A stretch of DNA of 42,046 nucleotides from Halomonas llamarensis (lineage in GTDB: Bacteria > Pseudomonadota > Gammaproteobacteria > Pseudomonadales > Halomonadaceae): the NCBI RefSeq assembly GCF_023555005.1, contig NZ_JAMJPJ010000030.1, positions 1 to 42,046 of the forward strand, in the 5' to 3' direction. The translations under genes and the position numbers were made by a program. Under the pieces are notes generated by a model. That model was given only the letters and a program-made list of their open reading frames with translations. It was not told the origin of the DNA and made no database searches. Position 1 is the first letter of the stretch, and each line of letters opens with the position of its first letter. Positions 26,060 through 34,336 of the stretch are shown here, piece after piece.

Positions 26060-27373
26060 ATGGACAAGCTACTGATAGAAAAACTCAAGGAAAAATACGG
26101 TGCGGCCAATGCCGCACCGGTTACCGCTGTGCAAAAAAAGGTAACGCCGATTCGCGAGACCGACTTCGCCGACTGGCCGGAATACCAACAAGTGACCGCC
26201 ATCGAAAACTTCTTCGGCGAGGACAACCCCTACTGCGCGCCGCGCGAGGGCACCATCGGCAAAACGGTCACCATCGACGGCGAGGCGTTCGACTCCTTCT
26301 GCAGTTACAACTACTTGGGATTGAACGGCTCCTCGCAAGTGAAAACCGCGGTCATAGAAACCCTGGAGCGCCACGGCAGCTCCGCCTCCGCTAGCCGCGT
26401 GGCCGGCGGTGAGTGTGCCATCCACCGACAACTGGAGGAAGCACTCGCCGACCACCTGGGTACCGAGGACGCCATTGTTACCGTGGGTGGTTACATCGCC
26501 AACATGGCGACCATCCGCTTTCTCATGGGCGAGTACGACCTAATTGTTTTCGACGAGTACTGCCACAACAGCCTGGTGGAAGGCTGCGCGACGTCCAAGG
26601 CGCGGCGCATGCAGTTTCGCCACAACGACCTGGACCACCTGGACAGATTGTTGAGCAAACAGCGCGAGCAACACCGGCGTGTGCTGGTGGTGGTGGAATC
26701 CGTTTACAGCATGGACGGTGACATCGTCGACCTGGAAAAGCTGGTGGCCATCAAAAATCGCCACAACGCCTACCTGATGGTAGACGAGGCGCATTCCATC
26801 GGCGTGCTGGGCGAGACCGGCCGCGGCCTGTGCGAGCACGCTGGCATGGAGGCCACGGACGTGGACATCATCATGGGCACTCTGAGCAAGAGCCTGGCCA
26901 GCTGCGGCGGTTTTATTGCTGGCAGTCGCGCGCTTACCGGCTTGCTGCGCTACATCGCGCCGGGGTTTTTGCTCTACAGCGCCGGTGTGCCGCCTACCTC
27001 CTGCGCCGCCTCCCTAGCGGTGCTGGAAACGCTGAAAACCGACAACAGCCGTGTGCAACGCCTGCAGGCCAATACCCAGGCGTTTCGCGATATCGCCCGG
27101 GATCTGGAGCTGGATACCGGCCTCGCCGACGCCACTCCCATCGTGCCCATCATGCTGGGCGGCGCCGGTGACTCCGTGGAAAAGATGGCCTGGGTCACGC
27201 GCGAGCTGTATCGCAACCGCGTTCACGTAGTGGGCATTACCTACCCGGTGGTGCCGCGCGGCGAAGCCCGGCTGCGTTTCTTTCTCACCTCGGAACACAA
27301 CGAGAACCAATACCGCCGCGCGCTGGAGATCACCCGCCAGGTGATCCAGCGCAGCCAGGAGGTGCACGCATGA
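26060..27373 (+). CDS. PLP-dependent alpha-oxoamine synthase
   Basis: Condenses an amino acid with an acyl thioester, releasing CO2 and giving an alpha-amino ketone; relatives are 8-amino-7-oxononanoate synthase and serine palmitoyltransferase. The 437-residue protein has the conserved SYNYLGL segment near 90, GSSASASRVAGG near 112, the ring-contact DEAHSIG (Asp242, His245), PLP Lys277 in GTLSKSLASCGGF and the late GEARLRFFLT. The N-terminal 60 or so residues extend beyond the bioF type and are nearer SPT-like proteins. It begins two bases after the PKS stop and lacks any bio-operon context. The natural reading is that it off-loads the PKS chain, as AOS enzymes do in fumonisin and saxitoxin pathways. 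The amino acid used cannot be predicted with confidence. Confidence 0.88.
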   Translation: MDKLLIEKLKEKYGAANAAPVTAVQKKVTPIRETDFADWPEYQQVTAIENFFGEDNPYCAPREGTIGKTVTIDGEAFDSFCSYNYLGLNGSSQVKTAVIETLERHGSSASASRVAGGECAIHRQLEEALADHLGTEDAIVTVGGYIANMATIRFLMGEYDLIVFDEYCHNSLVEGCATSKARRMQFRHNDLDHLDRLLSKQREQHRRVLVVVESVYSMDGDIVDLEKLVAIKNRHNAYLMVDEAHSIGVLGETGRGLCEHAGMEATDVDIIMGTLSKSLASCGGFIAGSRALTGLLRYIAPGFLLYSAGVPPTSCAASLAVLETLKTDNSRVQRLQANTQAFRDIARDLELDTGLADATPIVPIMLGGAGDSVEKMAWVTRELYRNRVHVVGITYPVVPRGEARLRFFLTSEHNENQYRRALEITRQVIQRSQEVHA

Positions 27374-29730
27374 AACCCTTCCACATTTTCAACGCCGGCG
27401 CCATCGCCGACTTTATCAGTCGGCACCCCTGGTGGATGCTGGGACTGGGCCTGGGACTGACCGGTTTTCTCGCCGTCGGCATGGCGCAATTGCGCCTGGA
27501 GGCGGACTACGAGATTTTCTTCTCGCCGGGGGCGGAGGAAACCCAGGAATTCCGCCAGTTCCAGCAACACTTCGGCCGTGAGGACACCCTGTTTTTCGCC
27601 ATGAGCGCCCCCGCCGGCGAGAGCATCGTGCGCGAGAAATCGCTCAAAGCCATCAGCGAGTTCACGCAGCAGGCCCGGGCCATTCCCCATGTTCGGCGTG
27701 TGTCGTCCATTGCTAATTACCCGGTGGTGGAGGCGCAAAACGATACCATTGATATCGCCCCTGCCTACTACATGGAAGATGGGGAGGTGGTCTCGGATCG
27801 GCCCATGGCGGCCATCGAATCGCGCTTGCTGGCGGAGTCCACGGTCAAGCACAAGCTGTTGTCGGACGACGGCAACACCGTCGGCATTCTGGCAACGCTG
27901 GTGCTGGACGAGGAAAGCCGCTCAGCCACCGCCCGCGAGGCCTGGAGCGCAACGCAAACCTTGCTGGCAGAGATGCGCAGCAACTACCCGGACTACCGTT
28001 TCCGGGTGACTGGCTCCACGGCCCTGGACGCGGCTTTCGCCCAGGCCAACGAGCACGACCTATCCGTGCTGTTTCCGGCGGCGCTGACGGTCATGGTGTT
28101 GTTGGCGGCCGTGTTGTTCCGCAGCCTGATGTTTTACATCGCCATGTCGCTGGTGGTGTGCTCGGCCACGGTCTCCTGCCTGGGCTTTGCTGGTTGGGCT
28201 GAAATTCCGCTTTCGTCGGTGAGTATCACCTCGCCGGTGATCGTGGTGATTCTGGCCATTGCCGAAGTCATGCACCTGTTCGTGGCCTCGCGCAAGCAGG
28301 AGGGCGACACTCGCCAGTCGCGCAACCGCGCTGCCGTGCAAAAGGTTCTGGTGCCCGCCGCGCTCACTACCGTGACGACCATGGCCGGCCTGCTGATGCT
28401 CAACCTGAGCGCCACGCCGCCGTTCAAGCACCTGGGCAACATCGCCGCCGTGGGTGTGTTCACCGCGTTTCTATACACTTTTTTGTTGGGCGCGCCCATT
28501 CTGCGCTTCGTGCGCCCGCAGGGCGACAAGGCCACGCTAATGGACGGTTTGATGAGTGCCATAGCCCGCTTTGTCACCGGGCCCAAGGGCCAGGTGACCG
28601 GCGGCGTGGTGGCCGTGGCCATGGTGGGGCTGTCCGCGGGTGTGCTCCTGAACAAGATCGACGACAACTACGTGGAGTACTTCGATAAGAGTTTCGAATT
28701 CCGGGGCGACTCGGATTTTATCGACCGCAAGTTGTCCGGTATTCACAGGCTGGAATACAGCCTGGAGGCTGAAAACAGCAACATCTTTTCCAAGGATTAC
28801 CTGAACGCGGTCAATGCCTTTGCCGACTGGGCCCACCAGCAACCAGGCGTGCGCAGCGTGGATACCATCGAGGAGTCCATTGCACAGGTGAACCAGGCGT
28901 TCAACAACGACGACACCGCCTTTCGCCACGCGCCCGCCAGCAACGACAAAATCCAGCAGTACAGCATGCTCTATGAGATGTCCGTGCCGCAGGATTTCGA
29001 CTACCGCAATCGCGTCTCCAGCCAGCGGGATACTAGCCGCGTCACGCTCTACCTGTCGAACTTGTCCATCAGCGAGATTGACGCACTGGACGACAAGGCC
29101 AGCGGTTGGCTGAGCAGCAATGCCTACTTCGGCGACGAGCCGCGCGACGCCTTCGGCGCCACGGGTACCAGCATCCTGTTTTCCCACATTGGCCTGAGCA
29201 ACATTCGCGACATGTTGTGGGGCACGGGGCTGTTGTTCTTCATGGCCAGCGTGCTGATGGGGGTGATCTTCCGCAAGCCGGCCATCGCCGCCAGCGCCAC
29301 CGCAGCCAATATCCTGCCAGCGCTGGCGACACTGGGCCTGTGGGGCCTGCTGGTGGGCCGACTGGGCATGGGCAGCGCCGCGGTTGTCGCGGTCACGCTG
29401 GGCATCATGATCGACGACACCATTCACCTGGGCCACCGCTACCTGGTGGGCAGGCGCCAGGGCATGGACGCGGTGGACGCCGTTCGCGAAGCCTTGATGC
29501 AAGTGGGTCCGGCTTTGGTGATGACCACGCTGATTCTGGTGGTGGGCTTTTTGATGATCAGCCTGTCCGCTTTCGAAATCAACGCCTCCATGGGAATGGT
29601 GGTCGCGAGCACCGTGGCCATCGCGCTCATTTTCGACCTGACCGTGTTGCCGGCGGCACTGATCCGCTTCGACACGAAAAAACAACCCGCTATCGAGGAG
29701 ATTCCTCATGAAACTTCGGCAACTTACTAA
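27370..29730 (+). CDS. MMPL/RND-family lipid exporter
   Basis: Inner-membrane transporter of 786 residues. It has an N-terminal membrane segment (WWMLGLGLGLTGFLAVGMA, about 17-36), a periplasmic domain to about 230 and five membrane helices to about 390. A second helix at about 400-425 leads to a second periplasmic domain, and five more helices cover about 615-765. The conserved acidic helix motif is GIMIDDTIHLGHRY near 678. This two-fold layout is the MMPL/HpnN class, which moves lipids, and no membrane-fusion adaptor gene is present. The start overlaps the AOS stop (ATGA). The most likely cargo is the PKS-AOS product; general RND efflux is the alternative. Confidence 0.88.
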   Translation: MKPFHIFNAGAIADFISRHPWWMLGLGLGLTGFLAVGMAQLRLEADYEIFFSPGAEETQEFRQFQQHFGREDTLFFAMSAPAGESIVREKSLKAISEFTQQARAIPHVRRVSSIANYPVVEAQNDTIDIAPAYYMEDGEVVSDRPMAAIESRLLAESTVKHKLLSDDGNTVGILATLVLDEESRSATAREAWSATQTLLAEMRSNYPDYRFRVTGSTALDAAFAQANEHDLSVLFPAALTVMVLLAAVLFRSLMFYIAMSLVVCSATVSCLGFAGWAEIPLSSVSITSPVIVVILAIAEVMHLFVASRKQEGDTRQSRNRAAVQKVLVPAALTTVTTMAGLLMLNLSATPPFKHLGNIAAVGVFTAFLYTFLLGAPILRFVRPQGDKATLMDGLMSAIARFVTGPKGQVTGGVVAVAMVGLSAGVLLNKIDDNYVEYFDKSFEFRGDSDFIDRKLSGIHRLEYSLEAENSNIFSKDYLNAVNAFADWAHQQPGVRSVDTIEESIAQVNQAFNNDDTAFRHAPASNDKIQQYSMLYEMSVPQDFDYRNRVSSQRDTSRVTLYLSNLSISEIDALDDKASGWLSSNAYFGDEPRDAFGATGTSILFSHIGLSNIRDMLWGTGLLFFMASVLMGVIFRKPAIAASATAANILPALATLGLWGLLVGRLGMGSAAVVAVTLGIMIDDTIHLGHRYLVGRRQGMDAVDAVREALMQVGPALVMTTLILVVGFLMISLSAFEINASMGMVVASTVAIALIFDLTVLPAALIRFDTKKQPAIEEIPHETSATY

Positions 29731-30580
29731 TTTCCTCGCGCCCCTGCTGCTGTTCATCGGCACGCCGGTTACCGCCGCCACGGTCCCCACGGGGGCCGTG
29801 CTGCCGGGCGATGGCATTGAGGCGGTGATGGTGACCGGCGCCGACGGCGAACAAATCGACAAGGGCCTGGCCCTGGCGCGTGAGACAGACGCCAAGGACG
29901 CCGGTTTCGGCGACATTGTCGCCACCGGCAAGATCATCAACAAAAGCGAGGGCGGCGGCCAGAACAGCCGCGTGTTCGAGATGGTGACAGTGGAGATGGA
30001 AGACGACGGCGACCGCCGCTTCGTCAACGTGACCGCGCCACGATCCATGAAGGGCACGATGTTTCTGTCGCACTCCCACGCGCTGGAAGCCGACGATGTC
30101 TGGGTATTGCTGCCCGGTAGCTCGCGCCTACGCCGCATTTCCGCCCAGGACAAGACGGGCCGCTTCCTTAACAGCGAATTGACGCTGGAGGACATCAGTC
30201 CCTGGCAGGTGAAGAAGTACTCCTACCGTTACCTGGGCAAGGAGCCCTGCGGCGAGGACGGCGAGCACACCTGCTTTTTAGTGGAGAACACGCCGGCTTA
30301 CAAGCACTCCGGTTATGGTCGCCAGTTGGAATGGCTGGACACCGAGATCCACCAGCCGCGCAAGATCGCCTACTACGACAACAATGACCAGCTCATGAAG
30401 GTACTGACCTTTACCGACTATGCCCAGTACGCCGGGAAACACTGGCGGCCTTCTTATATGGAGATGAGCAACAAGGTCACGGGCGCGGTATCGGAAATTT
30501 ACTGGGACAGCTACGACATCGATACCGGCTATGAACCGTCGCAGGTATCGCCGGCCAACATCACTCGACTGCGCAGATAG
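29708..30580 (+). CDS. LolA-like outer-membrane lipoprotein-sorting family protein
   Basis: Predicted periplasmic protein of 290 residues with a signal peptide (MKLRQLTNFLAPLLLFIGTP, cleavage near TAA). The rest is beta-rich with recurrent aromatic strands such as DDVWVLLPGSSRLRRISAQD, WQVKKYSYRYLGKEP and HWRPSYMEMSNK. This is the COG2834-type LolA/LppX-like half-barrel family that accompanies MMPL exporters and can shield a lipid between membranes. Two Cys residues (CGEDGEHTC) may form a disulfide. It overlaps the exporter gene by 23 bases. Confidence 0.8.
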   Translation: MKLRQLTNFLAPLLLFIGTPVTAATVPTGAVLPGDGIEAVMVTGADGEQIDKGLALARETDAKDAGFGDIVATGKIINKSEGGGQNSRVFEMVTVEMEDDGDRRFVNVTAPRSMKGTMFLSHSHALEADDVWVLLPGSSRLRRISAQDKTGRFLNSELTLEDISPWQVKKYSYRYLGKEPCGEDGEHTCFLVENTPAYKHSGYGRQLEWLDTEIHQPRKIAYYDNNDQLMKVLTFTDYAQYAGKHWRPSYMEMSNKVTGAVSEIYWDSYDIDTGYEPSQVSPANITRLRR

Positions 30581-30589
30581 AGGCCCACC

Positions 30590-31792
30590 ATGTTTTCCGT
30601 TATTCAGAACCGACGCATTTGGCTGGCCGCTCTCGTGGCCCTGTCGGCACCCGCGGGCGCCTGCGGCCTGCCCGCGGGCACGCTGGCACTGCAAACCAAC
30701 CAGTTTCAGGACGAGCCACGCTGGCGCGGCCAAACGAGTGGCAAGACCACTAGTCGCGCGCGGCTGGAGGTGGAGTGTCTCGTACGGCTGGGTGATCGCT
30801 CCGGCATCGACATGGACCTCTACGGCGATTACGACACCGTCAGCGACGATGCCTGGGTCGACCCCTACGACCTGCACTTGTACAAGGAACTGGACAACGC
30901 CACTCTGGCGGTCGGCTACCAGCAAAAACCCATGGGGTATCTGGAAGCGGAAAACCCCAACGGCCTCTACAACCCCAAGAGTTACCGGGAAGGCCCCTTC
31001 GACGAGCGCCCCCAGGGGCGGTTGGCGCTGGGGGCCATTTACCGGCAACCGTCCCTGCGGCTGCATGTGGATGTCATGCCGCAAAAACAACATGAGGAGT
31101 GGGCCGAACCGGAGGGACGCTTTCGTCGCGGCGGTTTTGTGGTGACAGACGAACACTACGCCGACGACACCGACGTCTCCGCGCAAATACGGCTAGACTA
31201 TTTCGCCAGCGACTGGGAGATTACCGCCATGGCTTGGCGGGGGCTGTCGCCCCAGGCGACCATCACCCCCAACACGCAACAACCGGGCACGGTGACCGAG
31301 AACTACGAATTGATTCACCAGGCCGGTATCAGTGCGCTCTATTTGGTTAACAACTGGTCTTTGAAAGCAGATGCATACTATCGTTCATCTTCTCAACGTG
31401 ACGTGGTCAGTTTAGCACCAGGGCTAGCTTGGAATTTTTTCAGCGTGCTCGATACACGTATTGACGTTGAAATGTTTTTAGAAGGTTATTTCCTAGACAG
31501 CAAAAACGATACAGGCAAAGAAGCACCACCACCCACCAGCTTCGACGAAGATGTCTATTTCGGTACACAAATCAATTTTAACGGTAACCGAAACAGTCGG
31601 CTAAGGTTAGGCATGATTCACGATGTAGCGAAAGGTTCTACATCCACCCAACTAGAAATCAAACAAGCTTTATTGCCGCAACTGGAATACGAAGCGGGCT
31701 TAGAATGGTTCGCTCCGAACGAGCAGGATAGTGGCCAGCTCGGCTTTGAAAATGACAGTCACGCCTATCTCAATTTTATCTGGTATTACTGA
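30590..31792 (+). CDS. Outer-membrane beta-barrel protein of the PKS operon
   Basis: Exported protein of 400 residues with a signal peptide (MFSVIQNRRIWLAALVALSA, cleavage near AGA). It shows many alternating amphipathic strands with aromatic girdles and a C-terminal aromatic end (LNFIWYY) of the type read by the Bam machinery. It resembles DUF1302-like barrels found beside RND and LolA-like genes. AGG lies shortly before ATG 30590, nine bases after the previous stop. It may complete the export route or anchor the product. The last third, from about 31345, is far more AT-rich than the first part. Its 3' end overlaps the convergent LysR gene by 17 bases. Confidence 0.78.
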   Translation: MFSVIQNRRIWLAALVALSAPAGACGLPAGTLALQTNQFQDEPRWRGQTSGKTTSRARLEVECLVRLGDRSGIDMDLYGDYDTVSDDAWVDPYDLHLYKELDNATLAVGYQQKPMGYLEAENPNGLYNPKSYREGPFDERPQGRLALGAIYRQPSLRLHVDVMPQKQHEEWAEPEGRFRRGGFVVTDEHYADDTDVSAQIRLDYFASDWEITAMAWRGLSPQATITPNTQQPGTVTENYELIHQAGISALYLVNNWSLKADAYYRSSSQRDVVSLAPGLAWNFFSVLDTRIDVEMFLEGYFLDSKNDTGKEAPPPTSFDEDVYFGTQINFNGNRNSRLRLGMIHDVAKGSTSTQLEIKQALLPQLEYEAGLEWFAPNEQDSGQLGFENDSHAYLNFIWYY

Positions 31793-32702
31793 GCGAGCCT
31801 TGTCCCTGAGTGATCGCCTGTTCGCGCAAATGCTCGATCAAGTAGTGGTAAAAAGCGCGGATGTGTGGCTGGATCCTACGCCCCTCGGGAATATACAGCC
31901 AGTAGTAACCCACCGGGTGAATGGTATCGGCAAACAATTCCACCAGCTCGCCCCGATCAAGCTGCTCGGCTACGGCCACCCGCTCGACAACGGCAATACC
32001 CAGCCCGCGCATGACCGCCTCAATGGCCGCCTCTTGGTTACTCACCGTCAGGGGAATATTGGTTACCAGATCCGTGTTGAGTTGATAGCCATTGCGCAAT
32101 GGAGGCAACTTGCTCTTGCCGGGCGCATTGAGCTTGACCCAAGGAAAGCAATTCAGATCCTCGAATGTTTCCGGCCCGCCGTGGCGCTTGAGCACCTTGG
32201 GACTGGCGATAAAACTGAGCTTTAGCTCGGCCAACGCCACGGCCACAACCTTGTCGCTTGGAAGGTGGCCGCCGCGAATACCCACATCAATGCCACCGGC
32301 GATCATATCGCGTCGCTCATCGGACCAGTCCACGTGGATACGCACATGGGGTTCGGCGGCAAGATAGTCCTGGATGAGCGGCATAACGGCATAGTGGCCG
32401 TAACCGCCGGGCATGGTGATAAAAATATCGTTTTGCCGATGGGCGCCCTCACAGGCTTCCTCCACCTGCTGCAACTGTTCCAATACGGTTTTGTAGTGCT
32501 CGAAAATTTTGCGACCGACGCGCGTAATGTTGAGCTTTCGGGTAGAGCGGCGAATAAGCAATACGTCCAGCTCTGCTTCCAGAGTACTCAATTGCCGACT
32601 TACCGTGGATGGGTCCAAATCAAGCTTTTCCGAAGCGGCTTTGATCGAACCTAACTCCACCACGGCAACAAAAGCATTGATTTTTGTGAATGAATGCTTC
32701 AT
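31776..32702 (-). CDS. LysR-family transcriptional regulator
   Basis: Regulator of 308 residues. The N-terminal winged helix-turn-helix is IKAASEKLDLDPSTVSRQLS near 18-38, followed by the linker helix. The effector-binding domain begins near 90 and carries VDWSDERRDMIAGGIDVGIR. A GGTAGGTAAG stretch precedes ATG 32702. It lies convergent with and overlapping the PKS operon end, at the far end from the PKS promoter. It is the only regulator in the island and the natural candidate controller, but a distal convergent LysR is less certain than the usual divergent one. Confidence 0.85.
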   Translation of the reverse strand: MKHSFTKINAFVAVVELGSIKAASEKLDLDPSTVSRQLSTLEAELDVLLIRRSTRKLNITRVGRKIFEHYKTVLEQLQQVEEACEGAHRQNDIFITMPGGYGHYAVMPLIQDYLAAEPHVRIHVDWSDERRDMIAGGIDVGIRGGHLPSDKVVAVALAELKLSFIASPKVLKRHGGPETFEDLNCFPWVKLNAPGKSKLPPLRNGYQLNTDLVTNIPLTVSNQEAAIEAVMRGLGIAVVERVAVAEQLDRGELVELFADTIHPVGYYWLYIPEGRRIQPHIRAFYHYLIEHLREQAITQGQGSLSNTR

Positions 32703-32861
32703 CCAGTTGCTTACCTACCTTCGACTTCCAACCTGAACATTCACTAAAACTACCATAACAAGATTTGGACTGAACCCTACTCTCTGGAACACTTGACAGA
32801 TCAGGCAATCTTAGTTCGTATAATCAACGCTAGGCAGTGATTAAGCATGTATACCATCTTT

Positions 32862-32890
32862 GATTTACACTGAAGTGGCCCCCACTGTCA
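32862..32890 (-). mobile_element. IS21-like terminal scar at the island's right edge
   Basis: Read on the minus strand from 32890, the sequence begins TGACAGTGGGGGCCACTTC and continues AGTGTAAATC. IS21-family elements end in TG...CA and many carry AAGTGGCCCCC-like subterminal boxes. It interrupts the BCCT remnant frame exactly. No IS21 genes remain. Identification is from memory of the motif only. Confidence 0.35.
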
Positions 32891-32899
32891 AATGACGGA

Positions 32900-32909
32900 C
32901 GCAATCGCT
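32900..32909 (+). repeat. 10-base target site duplication, left copy
   Basis: CGCAATCGCT directly precedes the left inverted repeat of the ISAs1-family element; the identical copy lies at 34081-34090. Confidence 0.85.
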
Positions 32910-34080
32910 CAGGGCTATCGCAGTTGGACAACCTGCTGAATGATGGCCAATAAATGGTCATCATTCCAGCCGGCTTGCTTGCGCTTGCCCTTTTTGGAGC
33001 CCTTTGTAGGCGCTTTTTCTATCAAATTCAGAGCAAGTTTCCGCACTAATGAGAGATTTTCAGCCCCATGGCCACAACGCGTACGGCTGTCATCTTCCTT
33101 GAACGTGACATCAAGCACCCAGTGCAGGCTATTTTCAATATCCCAATGCTGACGTGTCACATCAATCATACGTTCTGGCGATAGCGCTTCACTCAGCAGA
33201 TAATAAGCGGTCTCTTCGGTTATCTTGTCGGCGAGTTCCCGGCGCCGCGTTATACGACCAACAGCACCTAAACCTGGCCACTGATGGCTTTGCTGTAACC
33301 AGTCCAAATCCGTGATGACGGTAGCTGAACGCGTTTCGATACGTCCGTGGCCGCTCTCCGTGACGGCAACAGTATCTATCTCATTTTCCATCATGAAGTG
33401 AATGTCGTCGTAAAGTGTTTTCTGGTTTCCTTTGACGGCCAGTACGTATTGGCCATTGCCTTGAGTGATTTGCTCTGACAAGTCGCGTTGACAGTGCATG
33501 GCGTCGGCCGTGATGGTCACGTCATACAATGACAGCAATTCCAGAAGTTCGGGAACGGCCTTAATCTCATTGGACTTTTGATCAACCGCCAGTTGCCCCA
33601 ATACCAGGCGTTGCTCTGCCGCCCAGACATTGACAAGATGCAAAGGAGATTGCTCGTCAGCGTGGTCATAGGAGCGTCGAACGGATGGCGACTACCCCTT
33701 CCAACTGGGCGGCAACATCGGCCATGAACGCCAGAAAAGCCGAGTGAAAGGCCTGTGGATCCAGATGGCGAAAGACACGACTGAACGTATCATGGCTGGG
33801 TGTACCGTGAGGAAGCGAGAGAAACCGGTGTAGAAAATAGGCTTTCGACTTGGCAAAGACTGCCATGTCAGAGCAGTCTTCGGCACCACTGATGACAGCG
33901 CATAAGGCCATGAAAAGTATTTCGTTTAACGGAAATCGCGCATTGCTGCTTCTGGCATCTTCCAGATGTTCAAAGCAAGACGTATCGATTGGCATAACCA
34001 CTCTCTGATAAAGCAAATGGTATGGCTATCAGGATGCCTATTCACGAGACGATATGTCGAAACTATCTGCGATAGCCCAG
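32910..34080 (-). mobile_element. ISAs1-family insertion sequence, complete ends, dead transposase
   Basis: The element is 1171 bases. The ends are 14-base inverted repeats, CAGGGCTATCGCAG at 32910-32923 and its complement at 34067-34080, with one mismatch. It is flanked by perfect 10-base direct repeats, within the 8-10 bases usual for ISAs1. Intact ends and duplications mean it arrived by ordinary transposition and has not been rearranged since. Confidence 0.85.
32915..33995 (-). pseudogene. ISAs1-family transposase, frameshifted
   Basis: The N-terminal part (from MPIDTSCFEHLEDARSSNAR) carries the family helical domain and runs into a stop at 33666 after GVVAI. The remainder continues in another frame as RRSYDHADEQSPLHLVNVWA, then the DDE core (TADAMHCQRDL, then VLAVKGNQ, and the final RHWDIENSLHWVLDVTF). 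Family members read GVVAIDGKxxRRSYD at the joint, so about 11 bases encoding DGK and neighbours are missing. That removes the first catalytic Asp as well as the frame. The stop codon at 32915 lies inside the inverted repeat. Confidence 0.85.
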
Positions 34081-34090
34081 CGCAATCGCT
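34081..34090 (+). repeat. 10-base target site duplication, right copy
   Basis: CGCAATCGCT follows the right inverted repeat of the ISAs1-family element; identical to 32900-32909. Confidence 0.85.
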
Positions 34091-34194
34091 GATACCGCAA
34101 AGACCCGGTTGTGAATATCGAAACCGAAAGGGCTGAGGTTTCCCGAGATATTGTCTTGGCCAACGACATAGTCAGTCTGCATGTCGTCGGTCAT
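34081..34194 (-). pseudogene. N-terminal remnant of a BCCT-family transporter
   Basis: From ATG 34194 the frame reads MTDDMQTDYVVGQDNISG then NLSPFGFDIHNRVFAVSAIA. The QDN and FGxDIHNxVF segment is characteristic of the N-terminus of betaine/choline/carnitine transporters just before the first membrane helix. With the IS removed, the frame continues through 32900-32891 as SVI and then stops inside the IS21-like end. The remaining 450 or so codons are missing from the window. Confidence 0.6.
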
Positions 34195-34240
34195 GTGTGG
34201 GGATTCAGAATCGCTTGACTCTTTTATACGGGATTTCTCC

Positions 34241-34336
34241 TCATTCGGAAATGGTGAGACAAGCGGCTATCATGGCGGCAATCAGCGTTGAAACCTGACG
34301 AGCAGTCAATGCAAGCTGTCTTGTCGGTTTTTTCAT
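34241..34336 (-). CDS. Possible 31-residue peptide coupled to ycjF
   Basis: Its ATG overlaps the ycjF stop (ATGA). The product has a basic N-terminus (MKKPTRQLALTARQ) and a short hydrophobic stretch (VSTLIAAMIAACLTI) that could be one membrane segment. Nothing else supports it, so it may be chance. Confidence 0.25.
   Translation of the reverse strand: MKKPTRQLALTARQVSTLIAAMIAACLTISE

Noticed and set aside
28537..30195. Minus-strand ORF of 552 residues over the exporter and LolA-like genes
   Set aside because: Low-complexity His/Gln/Gly-rich shadow of real plus-strand genes with clear membrane and signal sequences.
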